A DNA stretch of 64,000 nucleotides, taken from NCBI GenBank assembly GCA_027704905.1, contig CM051022.1:8540971-8604970 (forward strand), written 5' to 3'. Below, in pieces: positions 1 through 16,729 of the stretch. The translations under genes were made by a program, and so were the position numbers. Every line of letters starts with the position of its first letter. The stretch's first letter is position 1. The notes beneath the pieces are model-generated. The model was not told the DNA's origin. It saw nothing but the letters and a program-made list of their open reading frames with translations, and made no database searches. Origin of the DNA: Muraenolepis orangiensis (taxonomy: Eukaryota > Chordata > Actinopteri > Gadiformes > Muraenolepididae).

Positions 1-230
1 TTTTAAAGTCTCTTGATAGCTCGCGTTCACGTGGAACTTTCTCTGTGATTTCCAGGCGAGAGGACGATGAGGTCTTCTCGCTGTGTTAAAACTCCACGGG
101 TGGGAAGCTTTTGTCTTTTCGCTTTTCGTCCCTCCGGCCCTGGACTCATGTAGGGTTTTTTCGTGGGAGTGTTTTCATCATGAAAACACGCCGCCGGGAT
201 GGGTATTCATTTCTGGTGACTAACACACTC

Positions 231-274
<44 letters not shown>

Positions 275-1246
275 GGGGGGGGGGGTATCCCCACCTTTTA
301 AATCCCCCACTGTTGCCAACATTTACAGTTTCCTGCACTGTGTGAACTCAGTTGTAGCTTCACATGCATTTGCAATATGATAGCAAAACATGCAGTAACA
401 ATGTCCGATTTTTTGTTAAAAGGATTTCAAAATGGCGGCAGCATTATGTAACGTTTTTTATATTGTTTCTTGTAAGCTATGCTTTAAGACTTAATGTCCC
501 ACTAGCCTACAGTTCCCACGATCTGTAACTGTAATTATCAATATTCATTCCCATCAAGCGATACCAGTTTATCGTCGTCAAGATATAAAGGTGGTATATC
601 GTCCTTTAACAACGTTGGCCTAATAACTGTGTACGTTTATATTTATATATCGATGGGAGGTTGTTGGCGTTTAGGATCGCTGATGGATAAGAACGTAGAG
701 AGCACTGTGGTTTAGCTGCTTCTATTAGTGGACCACTGGTGACTGTGTACATAGACCGAAAAGAGTTGTCTTTACTTTTGATACTTATATTAATGATTCA
801 ATTAACCTGAAGATGAAGATTCAAGAAGATTATCGTTATAGGAACGCGACAGGGTGTTGTCAATTCAAACGTCTTATTAATTGTTCCAAGAATCTTGGGT
901 GGACGTTTCTTCAGTGTGTTTAACAAAGTGTTTGACTGACTGCAGCTCTAACTCTTCTGTTGACAAATATCAGCAATTATTAATATATAACTGTCTCTGA
1001 AAAAAATTAAAGATGTATTTATTTAACTCCATGGATGAAGGTCCTTCTTCGTAGCCTATTATTTTTGTTGGAAGTGCGCGTATACGGGAGGAGGAATTGG
1101 AGCATGGAAAACAGGCCGCTTTGATTTGACTGCAGGTTTTTTTGTCGGCGAACATAGGACTTGATACTTGTTGTAGTGTACACTGGCTCTGAACCACAGA
1201 CAGACCAAGAGCATTCTAATCAATCAGAAACACGGGCGCCACTTCG
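1..1246. other. Left flank with no recognised gene
   Basis: I see no coding exon here. The short open frames (for example 111-380 on + and 970-1197 on -) have no recognisable domain, and the first is held open by a dinucleotide array. The stretch is AT-rich toward 500-1000. It ends where the sequence shared with the second copy of the tandem duplication begins, near 1247. Confidence 0.5.
232..285. repeat. (TG)n array followed by a G run
   Basis: About 40 bases of uninterrupted TG dinucleotide run directly into 14 consecutive G. This is a simple-sequence repeat. The apparent Cys-Val-rich open frame across it is an artefact. Confidence 0.9.
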
Positions 1247-2408
1247 CGCGTTGAAGTCAACACATTATTTTTAAATATTTATTACATATTACATATATTA
1301 TATCTTTTTTATTATTATTATTTTTTTTAATATTTTTTTATGAAACAACAACCAGCCGCATGTACAATAAAACAACTTTTCTATAATACATACACATAAG
1401 TATAATGTGGTTTACAAAATATCTCGAAATTAATCTAACCTCCTTAAAGTTGCACATTTCTAGCTGGACTATGAGCAGAGAACACCATTGATAGAGTCTC
1501 AAGGGAAAGGTGAAAACCACATTGTTTTATTGACAGTGTGAAATAAGGTTTTCACCCCAAAAATCATGAAACCTGTCCTATTGCTAGAGTCCTCAACTCA
1601 GACAGGTGTTTTTTTAATTTTCATTACATTGAAGGGAAACTTAAGGATTTTTTGTAACCTGGACCCCATTCCTCCATTATTTTGCATGCAGACACATTTT
1701 TATTTGAAATACATTGATCCAGTATTGAACAAGAACACAGCTGTGAAACGTCGGTATCTGGTAAGCCTCTGGGGGTGATTGCGCCCTCTAGTAAAGTTTG
1801 TCGTCTAGTAAAGTACTTGTTTTGTTTGCCACTTTGTTATTGGGCACTGATTGTTATTGGATATAAAAGCATCAGCAACAGAACGCTTATTTTTACATTT
1901 CCTGAATAATTGTGATCAAACCCTTTAGGGTTGACGGTAATATGTGGTAACAGAGTTGTAGCTACTTGTAGCTACCGACTACCGCTGCATGAGCTCATTT
2001 AAAATATCTATAAATAAACTGAAATTGTGCGAATCAGATTCATACTAGTGAAGGGCATCGAGGGCATTCCAAGTTCAACACAGGGTCTCTGCAAAACATC
2101 CATTCCGAGAAACAACGCTTTCCTAGAGAAGTGGTCATCATGTTCGAAACTCAGAGAAACAGATTTCTTAAATCAAAGAGCCATCAGCCATTGGACAGAT
2201 AGAAAAGAAGAACTCAAACCTCAGAGAGCTCAGAGTTCAGAATGCAGAAGCTATACCTATAAATGGAAAAGCAGCACAGACCACAGTGTGAGTAAACAAC
2301 AGGAGCCTCATGTCTGTGATACATACACCTGGAGCCAAAAACACATTGAACTGCAATTTGCATTCAAGGCATATGAACTAAACACCTGCTAATTTGTTTC
2401 CTGTCAAT

Positions 2409-2608
2409 TGCACACACACACACACATACACACACACACACACAGACCCACACACGTACACGCGCGCACACACACACAAACACACACACACACACACACA
2501 AACACACACGCATGCACACACACACACATACGCACACACAGGGTTGCATTTCCGATCATTTGTTTTATGGTAAAATGCGTGTGGGAAGAGGCACGGGGCA
2601 GAGGTGGC

Positions 2609-2696
<88 letters not shown>

Positions 2697-2710
2697 AGGG
2701 GGGGGGGGGC
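2409..2710. repeat. (CA)n and (TG)n arrays in inverted arrangement
   Basis: A compound CA-rich array (2409-2541) and an uninterrupted TG array ending in a G run (2612-2710) are separated by about 70 bases of unique DNA. They lie just upstream of the first recognised GPCR exon. Copy 2 has the same arrangement with shorter arrays (about 13160-13211 and 13286-13370). Confidence 0.9.
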
Positions 2711-2821
2711 GTATAGGGTCGTTTCCATGTATCTCTCCTCTTGCAGTATATCTCACACAGTAGCACAGAAGAAGCCTTCCAGAGGACATCCCTGCGAGAC
2801 CCCATCCCGCAGAGGATCACG

Positions 2822-8414
<5,593 letters not shown>

Positions 8415-8611
8415 AGGGACACAGACAGGCAAGGGAGGAGGGGGGGGGGGGGGGTGTTGGAGTCCTGACTGAGATCAGGGTCAGGTCTTCCCCTTCACAA
8501 TCGCTGGGTTCAAACTCTGAAACTGATGTTACATGTTTCTAAACTATTCTTCTCCCTTTTGGATGAAAGTGACTGCTAAATGACTAACACTGTAACTGTG
8601 TGAGGGAATGA

Positions 8612-8617
8612 AATAAA
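8612..8617 (+). terminator. Polyadenylation signal of GPCR copy 1
   Basis: AATAAA (in aaataaaataaaa) about 200 bases after the stop codon is followed within 30-45 bases by a GT-rich stretch (gtgtgttgtgtttgtg). This is a typical cleavage/polyadenylation layout. The same arrangement is conserved in copy 2. Confidence 0.6.
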
Positions 8618-8735
8618 ATAAAAATATATTTCAATTTCAAGTGTGTTGTGTTTGTGTTTTTGGCATCCATTGTGCACAGTCAAAGTGATAAATGTTTTCT
8701 AGTAAATCTGTAGCTATACGCGCATATTAAAGGGG

Positions 8736-8737
<2 letters not shown>

Positions 8738-8787
<50 letters not shown>
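8738..8787. repeat. (TA)n array
   Basis: About 50 bases of uninterrupted TA dinucleotide. The equivalent site in copy 2 (about 16708-16735) is short and interrupted. It is followed by about 380 bases of AT-rich DNA with no gene. Confidence 0.9.
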
Positions 8788-8790
<3 letters not shown>

Positions 8791-9181
8791 ACCCCATAAA
8801 ACTTCTTATGCTGCATAAAGGACCTCTTATTTGTGTTATGAGCAACACGAACATTGTTGAAATACAATTTACAAATGTTCAACGTCTCCTTCCTGGTTGT
8901 TCTGACACATACCGCTTTGTTGTGCCTGTGTTTGTTAAAATAAAATGATATGTAATAATTTTCGATTTTATTTTGTCAGGGACAATATAGAACGGAGACG
9001 TCAAACTGCTCATACCATATTACTGCCAGTCAATCTGGAAAAATATGTGATAAGCAAATATAGCCATTTATAAATATAATGTTATCATCGCAAATATCAT
9101 TTTTCTTTATCAAACATTGGACGACTAATGACATCAACTGAATTTATGAATCAATATCCCCGTTTGGATTTTGGTGACCAG

Positions 9182-9781
9182 TGTAGTATAATTTCTACTC
9201 GGTGGAATAAGAATCTTTCTCAGAGGTCCGGATACTAAGTTCAAGGTGTTTATTGAACAAAGCATCAAATTCATCAGTTGCAACGAGATGGAGCCTGCCG
9301 TGCCAATTCGCAGACTGGCGACGCGCTCCTTTACCAAACATTATAGACAATAGCATCATAAAACCTCCACTACTCCTATTGGTCAAAGTAACAAACATCA
9401 ACTTAATACTATTGGTCTGAGAGGTACAACCAGTATCCACTACTCTGGTTGGGCACGGTGTCTTCATCGTCACGTCACAAGTTCATGGCTCAAACCCCCA
9501 AGGGGGTCGTATTTGGCTTGCACAACACTTCACGGCACTACTCCCTACGGTTATAGCTCATGTTACATTCTGTAGGATACCGTTGAAAACCCCCTAAAGG
9601 CACCATTATAAGGGCCTGAAGGCACACCAACACCTACACATCTGGAACAGCTTAACACATCTCTATGTCCTAGTGGGCCTTGGGGTCCACCAGCAGATTA
9701 TGCTGTAGCCACCTACTGCAATGTATAGAGGATCAAAAGACAGTGTTTTAGATTATAATAAGGGTATAAAAATACACTACA
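9182..9781 (-). mobile_element. Solo LTR (600 bp)
   Basis: The block starts tgtagtata and ends acactaca, so its termini are TG...CA with a six-base inverted repeat (TGTAGT/ACTACA). It is flanked on both sides by ccag (9178-9181 and 9782-9785), a 4-bp target-site duplication. Read on the - strand it has an AATAAA near its 3' end (in caataaacaccttg), which sets the orientation. No internal retroviral genes are present. The block is absent from copy 2, although copy 2 also lacks the immediate flanks. Confidence 0.7.
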
Positions 9782-10423
9782 CCAGGGACTTTAAATAATT
9801 GGCCAATTGACCAATATAATGTATTATATTTCTTGAAGAGAAATTAAAATATAAAGTAGCGTTCAGTTTGTGTCAGTATGCAAAATGTAATACAGTCCTT
9901 AAAAAGTCTAATTAAATTGTAAAATGTCTTGTGAGTTGGAGTCATTTGGTGTTGAATTATGTTAATATATTATAATATAATATAACAAATATAAAACAAC
10001 AGCCCCATACATGGAAATATGGCAAATGATAAAGCGGGTTGGCAGCAAAAGTATGTTTTGGTGTCAACTGAAATAAACAGATTCTGTATATTTTGAACGG
10101 ATTGAAATATCAAATCAACTTTATGTCCCTCATTCTTTCCCCACAAGCCGCCACACCAAATGTCAACAACAAACGGCAGCAATAAATATACTGAGAGATA
10201 ATCGATATTTCGACTTTACGTTTTTTTCCAACTATGTTACGGTTCAAGTTTTCCGATAAACAACCAAAAGGCAATGCTATGACATGAACAACACGAGTTC
10301 ACTGAAGCGTGAATGGTTCACCGTGAGAACCTCTCGTTTGTTTCAACGGGTGACACATGTAAAAAACATTTTATTTTATATATTAATTTATATATTATAT
10401 TTATATAATATTTATTATTATTA

Positions 10424-10424
<1 letters not shown>

Positions 10425-10460
<36 letters not shown>

Positions 10461-10632
10461 TATAATAGTGTGGTGGAACGTTATGGGAACATAATTCACT
10501 GTTTGTATTTAGTGTGTGTTGCACCACGGACCTGTGAGAGAGCGTACCGTGTTGTTGTTGTTGTTGTTGGTGTTGTGTTGTGTTGTTGTTGTTGTGTTGT
10601 TGTTGTTGTGTTGTGTTGTTGTGGTGGTGGTG
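10425..10632. repeat. (AAT)n and (GTT)n trinucleotide arrays
   Basis: An AAT array at about 10425-10460 and an impure GTT/GTTGT array at about 10548-10632 lie at the right side of duplication copy 1. Copy 2 has an AAT/ATT array at 17834-17872 but not the GTT array. Confidence 0.85.
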
Positions 10633-10769
10633 TGCTAGCTGGACAGTAGCAGGTAGCGGATGTGTTTCCCCTTTTGTGAAACCTAATGGAAAATAAAGTG
10701 TGGAGTTCCATACTAAACACGCCGCCTCCGACTCCCATTCATCGGCTCTACAATAGTAACAATAATAAT

Positions 10770-11142
10770 AAACAGGTGGATTGTCTACTCCAAGTAGGGA
10801 GGGAGTCCTTATCCCATGTGAAGGAGTTCAAGTATCTCGGCGTCTTGTTCTCGAGTGAGGAGAGGATGGAGCGTGAGGTTGACCGGAGAATAGGTGCAGC
10901 GGGAGCGGTATTGGGTGCCCTTTACCGCACCGTTGTAACCAAAAGAGAGCTGAGCCAGAAGGCAAAGTTCTCCATCTCAGTCTTTGGTCCTACCCTCACC
11001 TACTGTCATGAAGGATGAATACATGCTGCCGAAATGAGTTTCCTCAGGAGGGTGGCTGGTATATCCCTTAGGGGTAGGGTGAGAAGCACAGTCACTCGTG
11101 AGAGACTCAGAGTAGAGCCATTGCTCCTTTGTGTTGACTTTG
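10770..11142 (+). mobile_element. Rex3/RTE-type LINE 3' fragment
   Basis: Translation shows the C-terminal polymerase region of the same family as 4016-5205: KEFKYLGVLFSSEERMEREV, then GAAGAVLGALYRTVVTKREL, then EMSFLRRVAGISL and RVEPLLL, with a stop and a frameshift in between. The element stops exactly at the start of duplication copy 2, so the junction of the two units lies at or within it. Confidence 0.8.
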
Positions 11143-11225
11143 CGTTGAAGTCAACACATTATTTTTTATATTTATTACATATTACATATATTGTAATATG
11201 TAATATTACAATATATGTCACCTTC

Positions 11226-12105
11226 CGGTGAAGGTGGAAGCAGTGACTAATTTTCCACGGCCACCCACCCACGGTTAAGTCCCTGCAGGAGTTCCTCAGC
11301 ATGGTGAACTTCTATCACCGCTTTATCCCTCAGGCGGCTCGGATAATGCGGCCCTTGTATGAGGCACTGAAGGGTAAGACGCCAAAGCAGGCTGTGGACT
11401 GGTCGGCGGAGAGAGACCAAGCCTTTCGGGACACCAAGACGGCCCTAGCTAACGCCACCATGCTGGCACACCCGGCTCTCAAAGCCCCGATCGCCATCAC
11501 CACAGATGCCTCAGACTTTGCCATTGGCGCAATGTTCGAGCAGTGGGTAAGCGGGGCATGGCAGCTGCTCGCTTTTTTCAGCCGCCAGTTACGCCCCAGC
11601 GAACGGAGGTATAGCACCTTCGACCGGGAGCTCCTCGGCCTCTACCTTGCCATCCGGTAAGGTAACATTCGCTATGGCCAAGGTGTCTGAGCCGTGGTCC
11701 GCCCGTCAACAGCGACAACTAGCATACGTCTCGGAGTTCACCTCCTGCCACATGCTGCCAGAGCATGTGGCAGGTAAGGACAACCTCGTCGCCGACTGCC
11801 TCTCCCGGGCCATAGCAGGGGCAGTCCACTTGGGACTGGATTACGCCGGGATGGCGGCAGACCAGGCTGCCGACACTGAGGGGCGAGATGGGAGGCCAGC
11901 GACCTCAAGCCTGCAGTTGGAGGACGTGGCTTTCGACGGTGCTGGCGTCACGCTCCTGTGTGATGTCTCTACGGGGCAGCCATGCCCCATCGTTCCCACG
12001 GGGTGGAGGCGACGGATTTTTGAAGCCGTCCACGGCCTCTCCCACCCAGGTAGGAGACCAACGCAGAGGCTAGTATCTGCCAAGTTTGTCTGGCCCGGGC
12101 TTGAT
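11226..12105 (+). mobile_element. Ty3/gypsy retrotransposon pol fragment
   Basis: The frame 11301-11660 encodes the end of a reverse transcriptase and an RNase H start (NFYHRFIPQAARIMRPLYEA, TTDASDFAIGAMFEQW, FFSRQLRPSERRYSTFDREL). After a frame break, 11700-12100 continues with the RNase H end (HVAGKDNLVADCLSR) and an integrase zinc-binding-like start (GLSHPGRRPTQRLVSAKFVW PGLD). No LTRs, gag or catalytic integrase core are seen. It is a broken fragment inside duplication copy 2 and is absent from copy 1. Confidence 0.85.
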
Positions 12106-13159
12106 TATTCTTATATTTTTTTATGAAACAACAACCAGCCGCATGTACAATAAAACAACTTTTCTATAATACATTTCTAAGTACAATGTGGTTTACAAAT
12201 ACCTCAAAATTAATCTGACCTCCTTAAAGTTGCACATTTCTAGCTGGACTATAGAGCAGAGAACACCATTGATAGAGTCTCAAGGGAAAGGTGAAAACCA
12301 CATTGTTTTATTGACAGTGTGAAATAAGGTTTTCACCCCAAAAATCATGAAACCTGTCCTATTGCTAGAGTCCTCAACTCAGACAGGTGTTTTTTTAATT
12401 TTCATTACATTGAAGGGAAACTTAAGGATTTTTTGTAACCTGGACCCCATTCCTCCATAATTTTGCATGCAGACACATTTTTATTTGAAATAAATTGATC
12501 CAGTATTGAACAAGAACACAGCTGTGAAACGTCGGTATCTGGTAAGCCTCTGGGGGTGATTGCGCCCTCTAGTAAACGTTTATCCTTTGTTATTGCGCAC
12601 TTTGATTGTTATTGGATATAAAAGCATCAGCAACAGAACGCTTATTTTTACGTTTCCTGAATAATTGTGATCAAACCCTTTAGGGTTGACGGTAATATGT
12701 GGTAACAGAGTTGTAGCTACTTGTAGCTACTGACTACCGCTGCATGAGCTCATTTAAAATATCTATAAATAAACTGAAATTGTGCAAATCAGATTCATAC
12801 TAGTGAAGGGCATGGAGGGCATTCCAAGTTCAACACAGGGTCTCTGCAAAACATCCATTCCGAGAAACAACGCTTTCCTAGAGAAGTGGTCATCATGTTC
12901 GAAACTCAGAGAAACAGATTTCTTAAATCGAAGAGCCATCAGCCATTGGACAGATAGAAAAGAAGAACTCAAACCTCAGAGAGCTCAGAGTTCAGAATGC
13001 AGAAGCTATACCTATAAATGGAAAAGCAGCACAGACCACAGTGCGAGTAAACAACAGGAGCCTCATGTCTGTGATACATACACCTGGAGCCAAAAACACC
13101 TGCAATTTGCATTCAAGGCATATGAACTAAACACCTGCTCATTTGTTTCCTGTCAATTG

Positions 13160-13283
13160 CACACACACACATACACACACACACACACACGCGCATGCAC
13201 ACACACACACAGGGTTGCATTTCCGATCATTTGTTTTATGGTAAAATGCACAAGTGTGGGAAGAGGCACGGGGCAGAGGTGGC

Positions 13284-13360
<77 letters not shown>

Positions 13361-13370
13361 GGGGGGGGGG
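13160..13370. repeat. (CA)n and (TG)n arrays, copy 2
   Basis: This is the counterpart of 2409-2710. A CA array (about 13160-13211) and a TG array with a G run (about 13286-13370) flank about 75 bases of unique DNA, upstream of the first recognised exon of GPCR copy 2. Confidence 0.9.
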
Positions 13371-13482
13371 CGTATAGGGTAGTTTCCATGTATCTCTCCT
13401 CTTGCAGTATATCTCACACAGCAGCACAGAAGAAGCCTTCCAGAGGACATCCCTGCGAGACCCCATCCCGCAGAGGATCACG

Positions 13483-14233
13483 ATGGAGAAGAAACGTAAG
13501 GATGAGATAGAGAGATGTAGAGGAGGAGGAAGAAGAAGAAGAAGAAAATAGAGCTCGAGGTGACAGAGAGAGGGATGGTGGCATAGGGTCGGGATGTGAG
13601 GGGAAGAAGAGAGTTAGGGAGGTAGATTGTTAGAGAGAGAGCGCCGGGTTTGGGTGACCTATTGGGACTACAAAGTATAAGTAATAGAACTACAATCAAA
13701 GAAAGATGAGGATGTGTAACAGAAAACAGTAGTCTACTTCGCTTACATTTAGAGCCATAGACACATGCCTTTTAACAAACCCTGTCATCCAACGCATCTC
13801 ACTAACACTGAGGATGCATTTTGGGCCGCAGTGAGGAATTGAACCCCTAACCCGCGGCAGAGTGAATGCTAAACGCCTTCGTGGACCTTCACGACCCGTG
13901 ACGATATGGGCTGGGAGTCTGGGATTCAGGACAAACTTGAACTTTTTTGTGGTGTCTTTTGTGTCGTTTTTCCAGGGGAGTACAATGCTAGCCAAGTGGC
14001 TGAGATCATGGGCAAATGTGAACATGCGTACGACGATATAGGTTGGTTCTGGGCAGAGGTCACGTTCCTGGTCACCGGACTGGTGGCTAACCTGCTGCTT
14101 GCGTGGCTCTTCGTGAGGGAGCGTAAAGATCTGTCTCCCTCTAAGGTAGGTTACACTTGGGGGTCGAATCCCATTCCTTAACTTTTACCCCTACCCTTCT
14201 TTTTTTGAACCCCCTCCCGGTAATCCAGTAAAG

Positions 14234-14269
<36 letters not shown>

Positions 14270-14379
14270 TGCAGGTTCTCGGTGTGAACCTGGTGCTGAT
14301 GCAGCTCATCTTCCTGATGTCGTTTGCCTCGGGTCTGAAATATAACTTGCAGCCCAGGAACGGCACAGGTGCCCCACAT

Positions 14380-14426
<47 letters not shown>

Positions 14427-16376
14427 CACACACACAAAGAATGCAGCCGTATCACGGTCATCAACAGCGATTCTAGGACCTTTAGGGGGACTCAGCTCCA
14501 TATAAGTAATAAATAATCTATTGATCCAGCCGTGCTAGGGGGTCTGGGGGGCAGGCTCCCCTGGGAAGACATTTTTTCAAAAGAAGCCCTGAAATCATAA
14601 CTTCTGATGAATTTGGAGATTTCCTCTCCGGGAACCATCACCTTATCCTGGTGGAGAGGTTTGGGTGTCCCTGTGAACCTGAGAGCTGTGTTGTCTGTAG
14701 CCTAGTGCTCCTGGTAGGGTCTCCCATGGCAGATTGGTCTCAGGGGAGGGACCAGACTAAGAATGGTTCAAAGACTTCAATGGACAAACAAACAAGAAGA
14801 AGTGAGGATAGCCTGCCCGGAGGAAGCTCGGGGCCCCCATCCGGAGCCAGGCCCGGAAGGAGGGCCCGTCAGCATGCGCCTGATGGCCGGGTTAGCCACG
14901 GAGCCCGGTCAGGCATAGCCTTAAAACGCAACCCTCTCCATCGACGGTGTTGCAGTAGAGATGGTCAGCAGCTTCAGGTTCCTCGGCGTGCACATCTCCG
15001 AGGACCTCACATGGTCCACGCACACCACACACGTGGTGAAAAGGGCCCAACAACACCTGTATTTCCTCAGGTGAAATTCAGCATGGGCCCCCGCATCCTG
15101 AGAACATTCTACACCGGCACAATTGAGAGTGTTCTTACAGGGTGTATCACCGCCTGGTACAGGAACACTTCAAAGGCTGGTGCGGACGGCCCAGTACATC
15201 GTTAGATGTGAGCTCCCCTCCCTCCTGGATATATACAACCAGCGGTGCGTGGCCAAGGCCAAACGCGTCATAAAAGACATTGCCCACCCCAGCCACAAAC
15301 TGTACTCACTTTTACCATCAGGCAGGCGATACCGCAGTATCAAGTGCCGCACAAATAGACTTAGAGACAGCTTCCACAGTCAGGCCATCAGGCTGCTGAA
15401 CAAGGGTGTATAGCATATAACAATATATATTTTATTACATTGATTTCTATATATATATTGCTCTTTTTTTGTGCTAATATATTGCATTTCATATATGCAT
15501 ATTATATATATTCTATTATTTTTATTTTTATAACTGCTGTCTGTCGTCGGGTATTGCACATAAGATTTTCACCCATTGCTTATACTTTTTTATCTAATCT
15601 ATTTAATCTCCCTTTTGACGCTCCATAGATTCTGTGAACAGTACTTCAGCGGGCTCCAAACTCTTTTTGGATGGAGGGTTCGCGGATGCGACCTGGATGT
15701 TGAACATGATGGGTTGCCCCTTGCTCCTGGCGTGCATGTGCATTGAGCGATACACAGCTGTGGCCAGGCCCTTGCTGTACCTGAGGGTCCAGACGTGGAA
15801 GTACAAGATCGCCATTTCGGCTTCCGTGTGGGTCATCACGTTGGCTTTCCTTGTCGCTGTAGGTAAGGCGGTCGCGGTCACACCACATCACAGACAACGG
15901 ACATCGACTCATAAGTGAACCTTGTCATAACTTAATTTGGGAGATTTCTGTTGATTTAATTTATTTTTTTCCCAGTCTTAAAGGGACTACCGTCCCTCAT
16001 CATACTCATCTCTGTCATCATCTCCTGCCTCTTTGTGGTCATGCTGTCCTGCCTTGTGGGCCTGGCCCGGTTGCTGTGGCAACCGAGCCCCGCCCACTCC
16101 ACCGCCAAGCCCCTCGCCTCGCACCCGCCGCCACTAAAGAGGCGGGCCTTCCAGAACGTCCTGGTGGTCATAATGCCGGCCGTCTGCTCCTACCTACCCC
16201 TGGTCTTCTTCGTGCCGGTGGTGACGTACATGGAGCCCACTGTTCAGTGGTGCACCTTGATGCAGGCCACCGTCTGTTGCCCCATATTCGGCATCTTTAT
16301 CGGGCCCCTGTTCTACCTGGCCAAGGCCCGACAGGTCCTCTGCGTCATGAAGGGTGGGCAGCGGGCCCCGGGGTAG
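13483..16376 (+). CDS. Atypical class A-like GPCR, copy 2 (5 exons)
   Basis: Exons: 13408-13495 (ATG at 13483), 13976-14145, 14275-14368, 15629-15862 and 15976-16376. Every splice site and phase matches copy 1, and the product is 303 residues. Exon 3 is one codon longer than in copy 1. The intracellular side is the same as copy 1: the ERY motif, the loop after TM5 and the C-terminal tail through GGQRAPG are identical. Differences fall in the N-terminus (CEHAYDDIGWFWAEV here, CEHVYEDIGWFCAEI in copy 1), the loop after TM2, the segment before TM3 (LFLDGGFADATWMLNMM here) and the TM6-TM7 outer region (TLMQATVCCPIFGIF here). It shares the unusual features of copy 1: no TM3 Cys, a minimal second extracellular loop, and GPLFY in TM7. 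The frame is intact, so it is probably functional. Ligand unknown. Confidence 0.8.
14527..14932 (+). mobile_element. Rex3/RTE-type 5' fragment, copy 2
   Basis: This is the same 5' leader as in copy 1 (4016-4415), in nearly identical sequence. It breaks off at about 14932 and is joined directly to the 3' part of the L2-like LINE. The 2.06 kb lying between these points in copy 1 is absent. Confidence 0.75.
14934..15560 (+). mobile_element. L2-like LINE 3' fragment, copy 2
   Basis: It begins in the middle of the polymerase C-terminal region (SSFRFLGVHISEDLTW) and runs through RTAQYIVRCELPSLLDIY and IAHPSHKLYSLLPSGRRYRS to RLLNKGV and a 3' AT-rich tail. Compared with copy 1 it has fewer stops and lacks the 6921-7346 insertion. 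Confidence 0.8.
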
Positions 16377-16571
16377 AGGGACACAGACAGGCAAGGGAGG
16401 AGGGGGGGGGGGGGTGTTGGAGTCCTGACTGAGATCAGGGTCAGGTCTTCCCCTTCACAATCGCTGGGTTCAAACTCTGAAACTGATGTTACATGTTTCT
16501 AAACTATTCTTCTCCCTTTTGGATGAAAGTGACTGCTAAATGACTAACACTGTAACTGTGTGAGGGAATGA

Positions 16572-16577
16572 AATAAA
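16572..16577 (+). terminator. Polyadenylation signal of GPCR copy 2
   Basis: AATAAA about 195 bases after the stop is followed by the same GT-rich stretch as in copy 1. Confidence 0.6.
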
Positions 16578-16729
16578 ATAAAAAAATCCATATTTGCTTC
16601 AATTTCAAGTGTGTTGTGTTTGTGTTGTTGGCATCCATTGTGCAGTCAAAGTGATAAATGTTTTCTAGTAAATCTGTAGCTATACACGCATATTAAAGGG
16701 GTCATATACACCTATATATATATATACAT

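Noticed and set aside
12782..13510. 242-codon open frame in duplication copy 2
   Set aside because: It runs through a CA and a TG array and crosses the GPCR exon 1 in another frame. The copy 1 counterpart (2027-2392) is interrupted, and no domain is recognisable.
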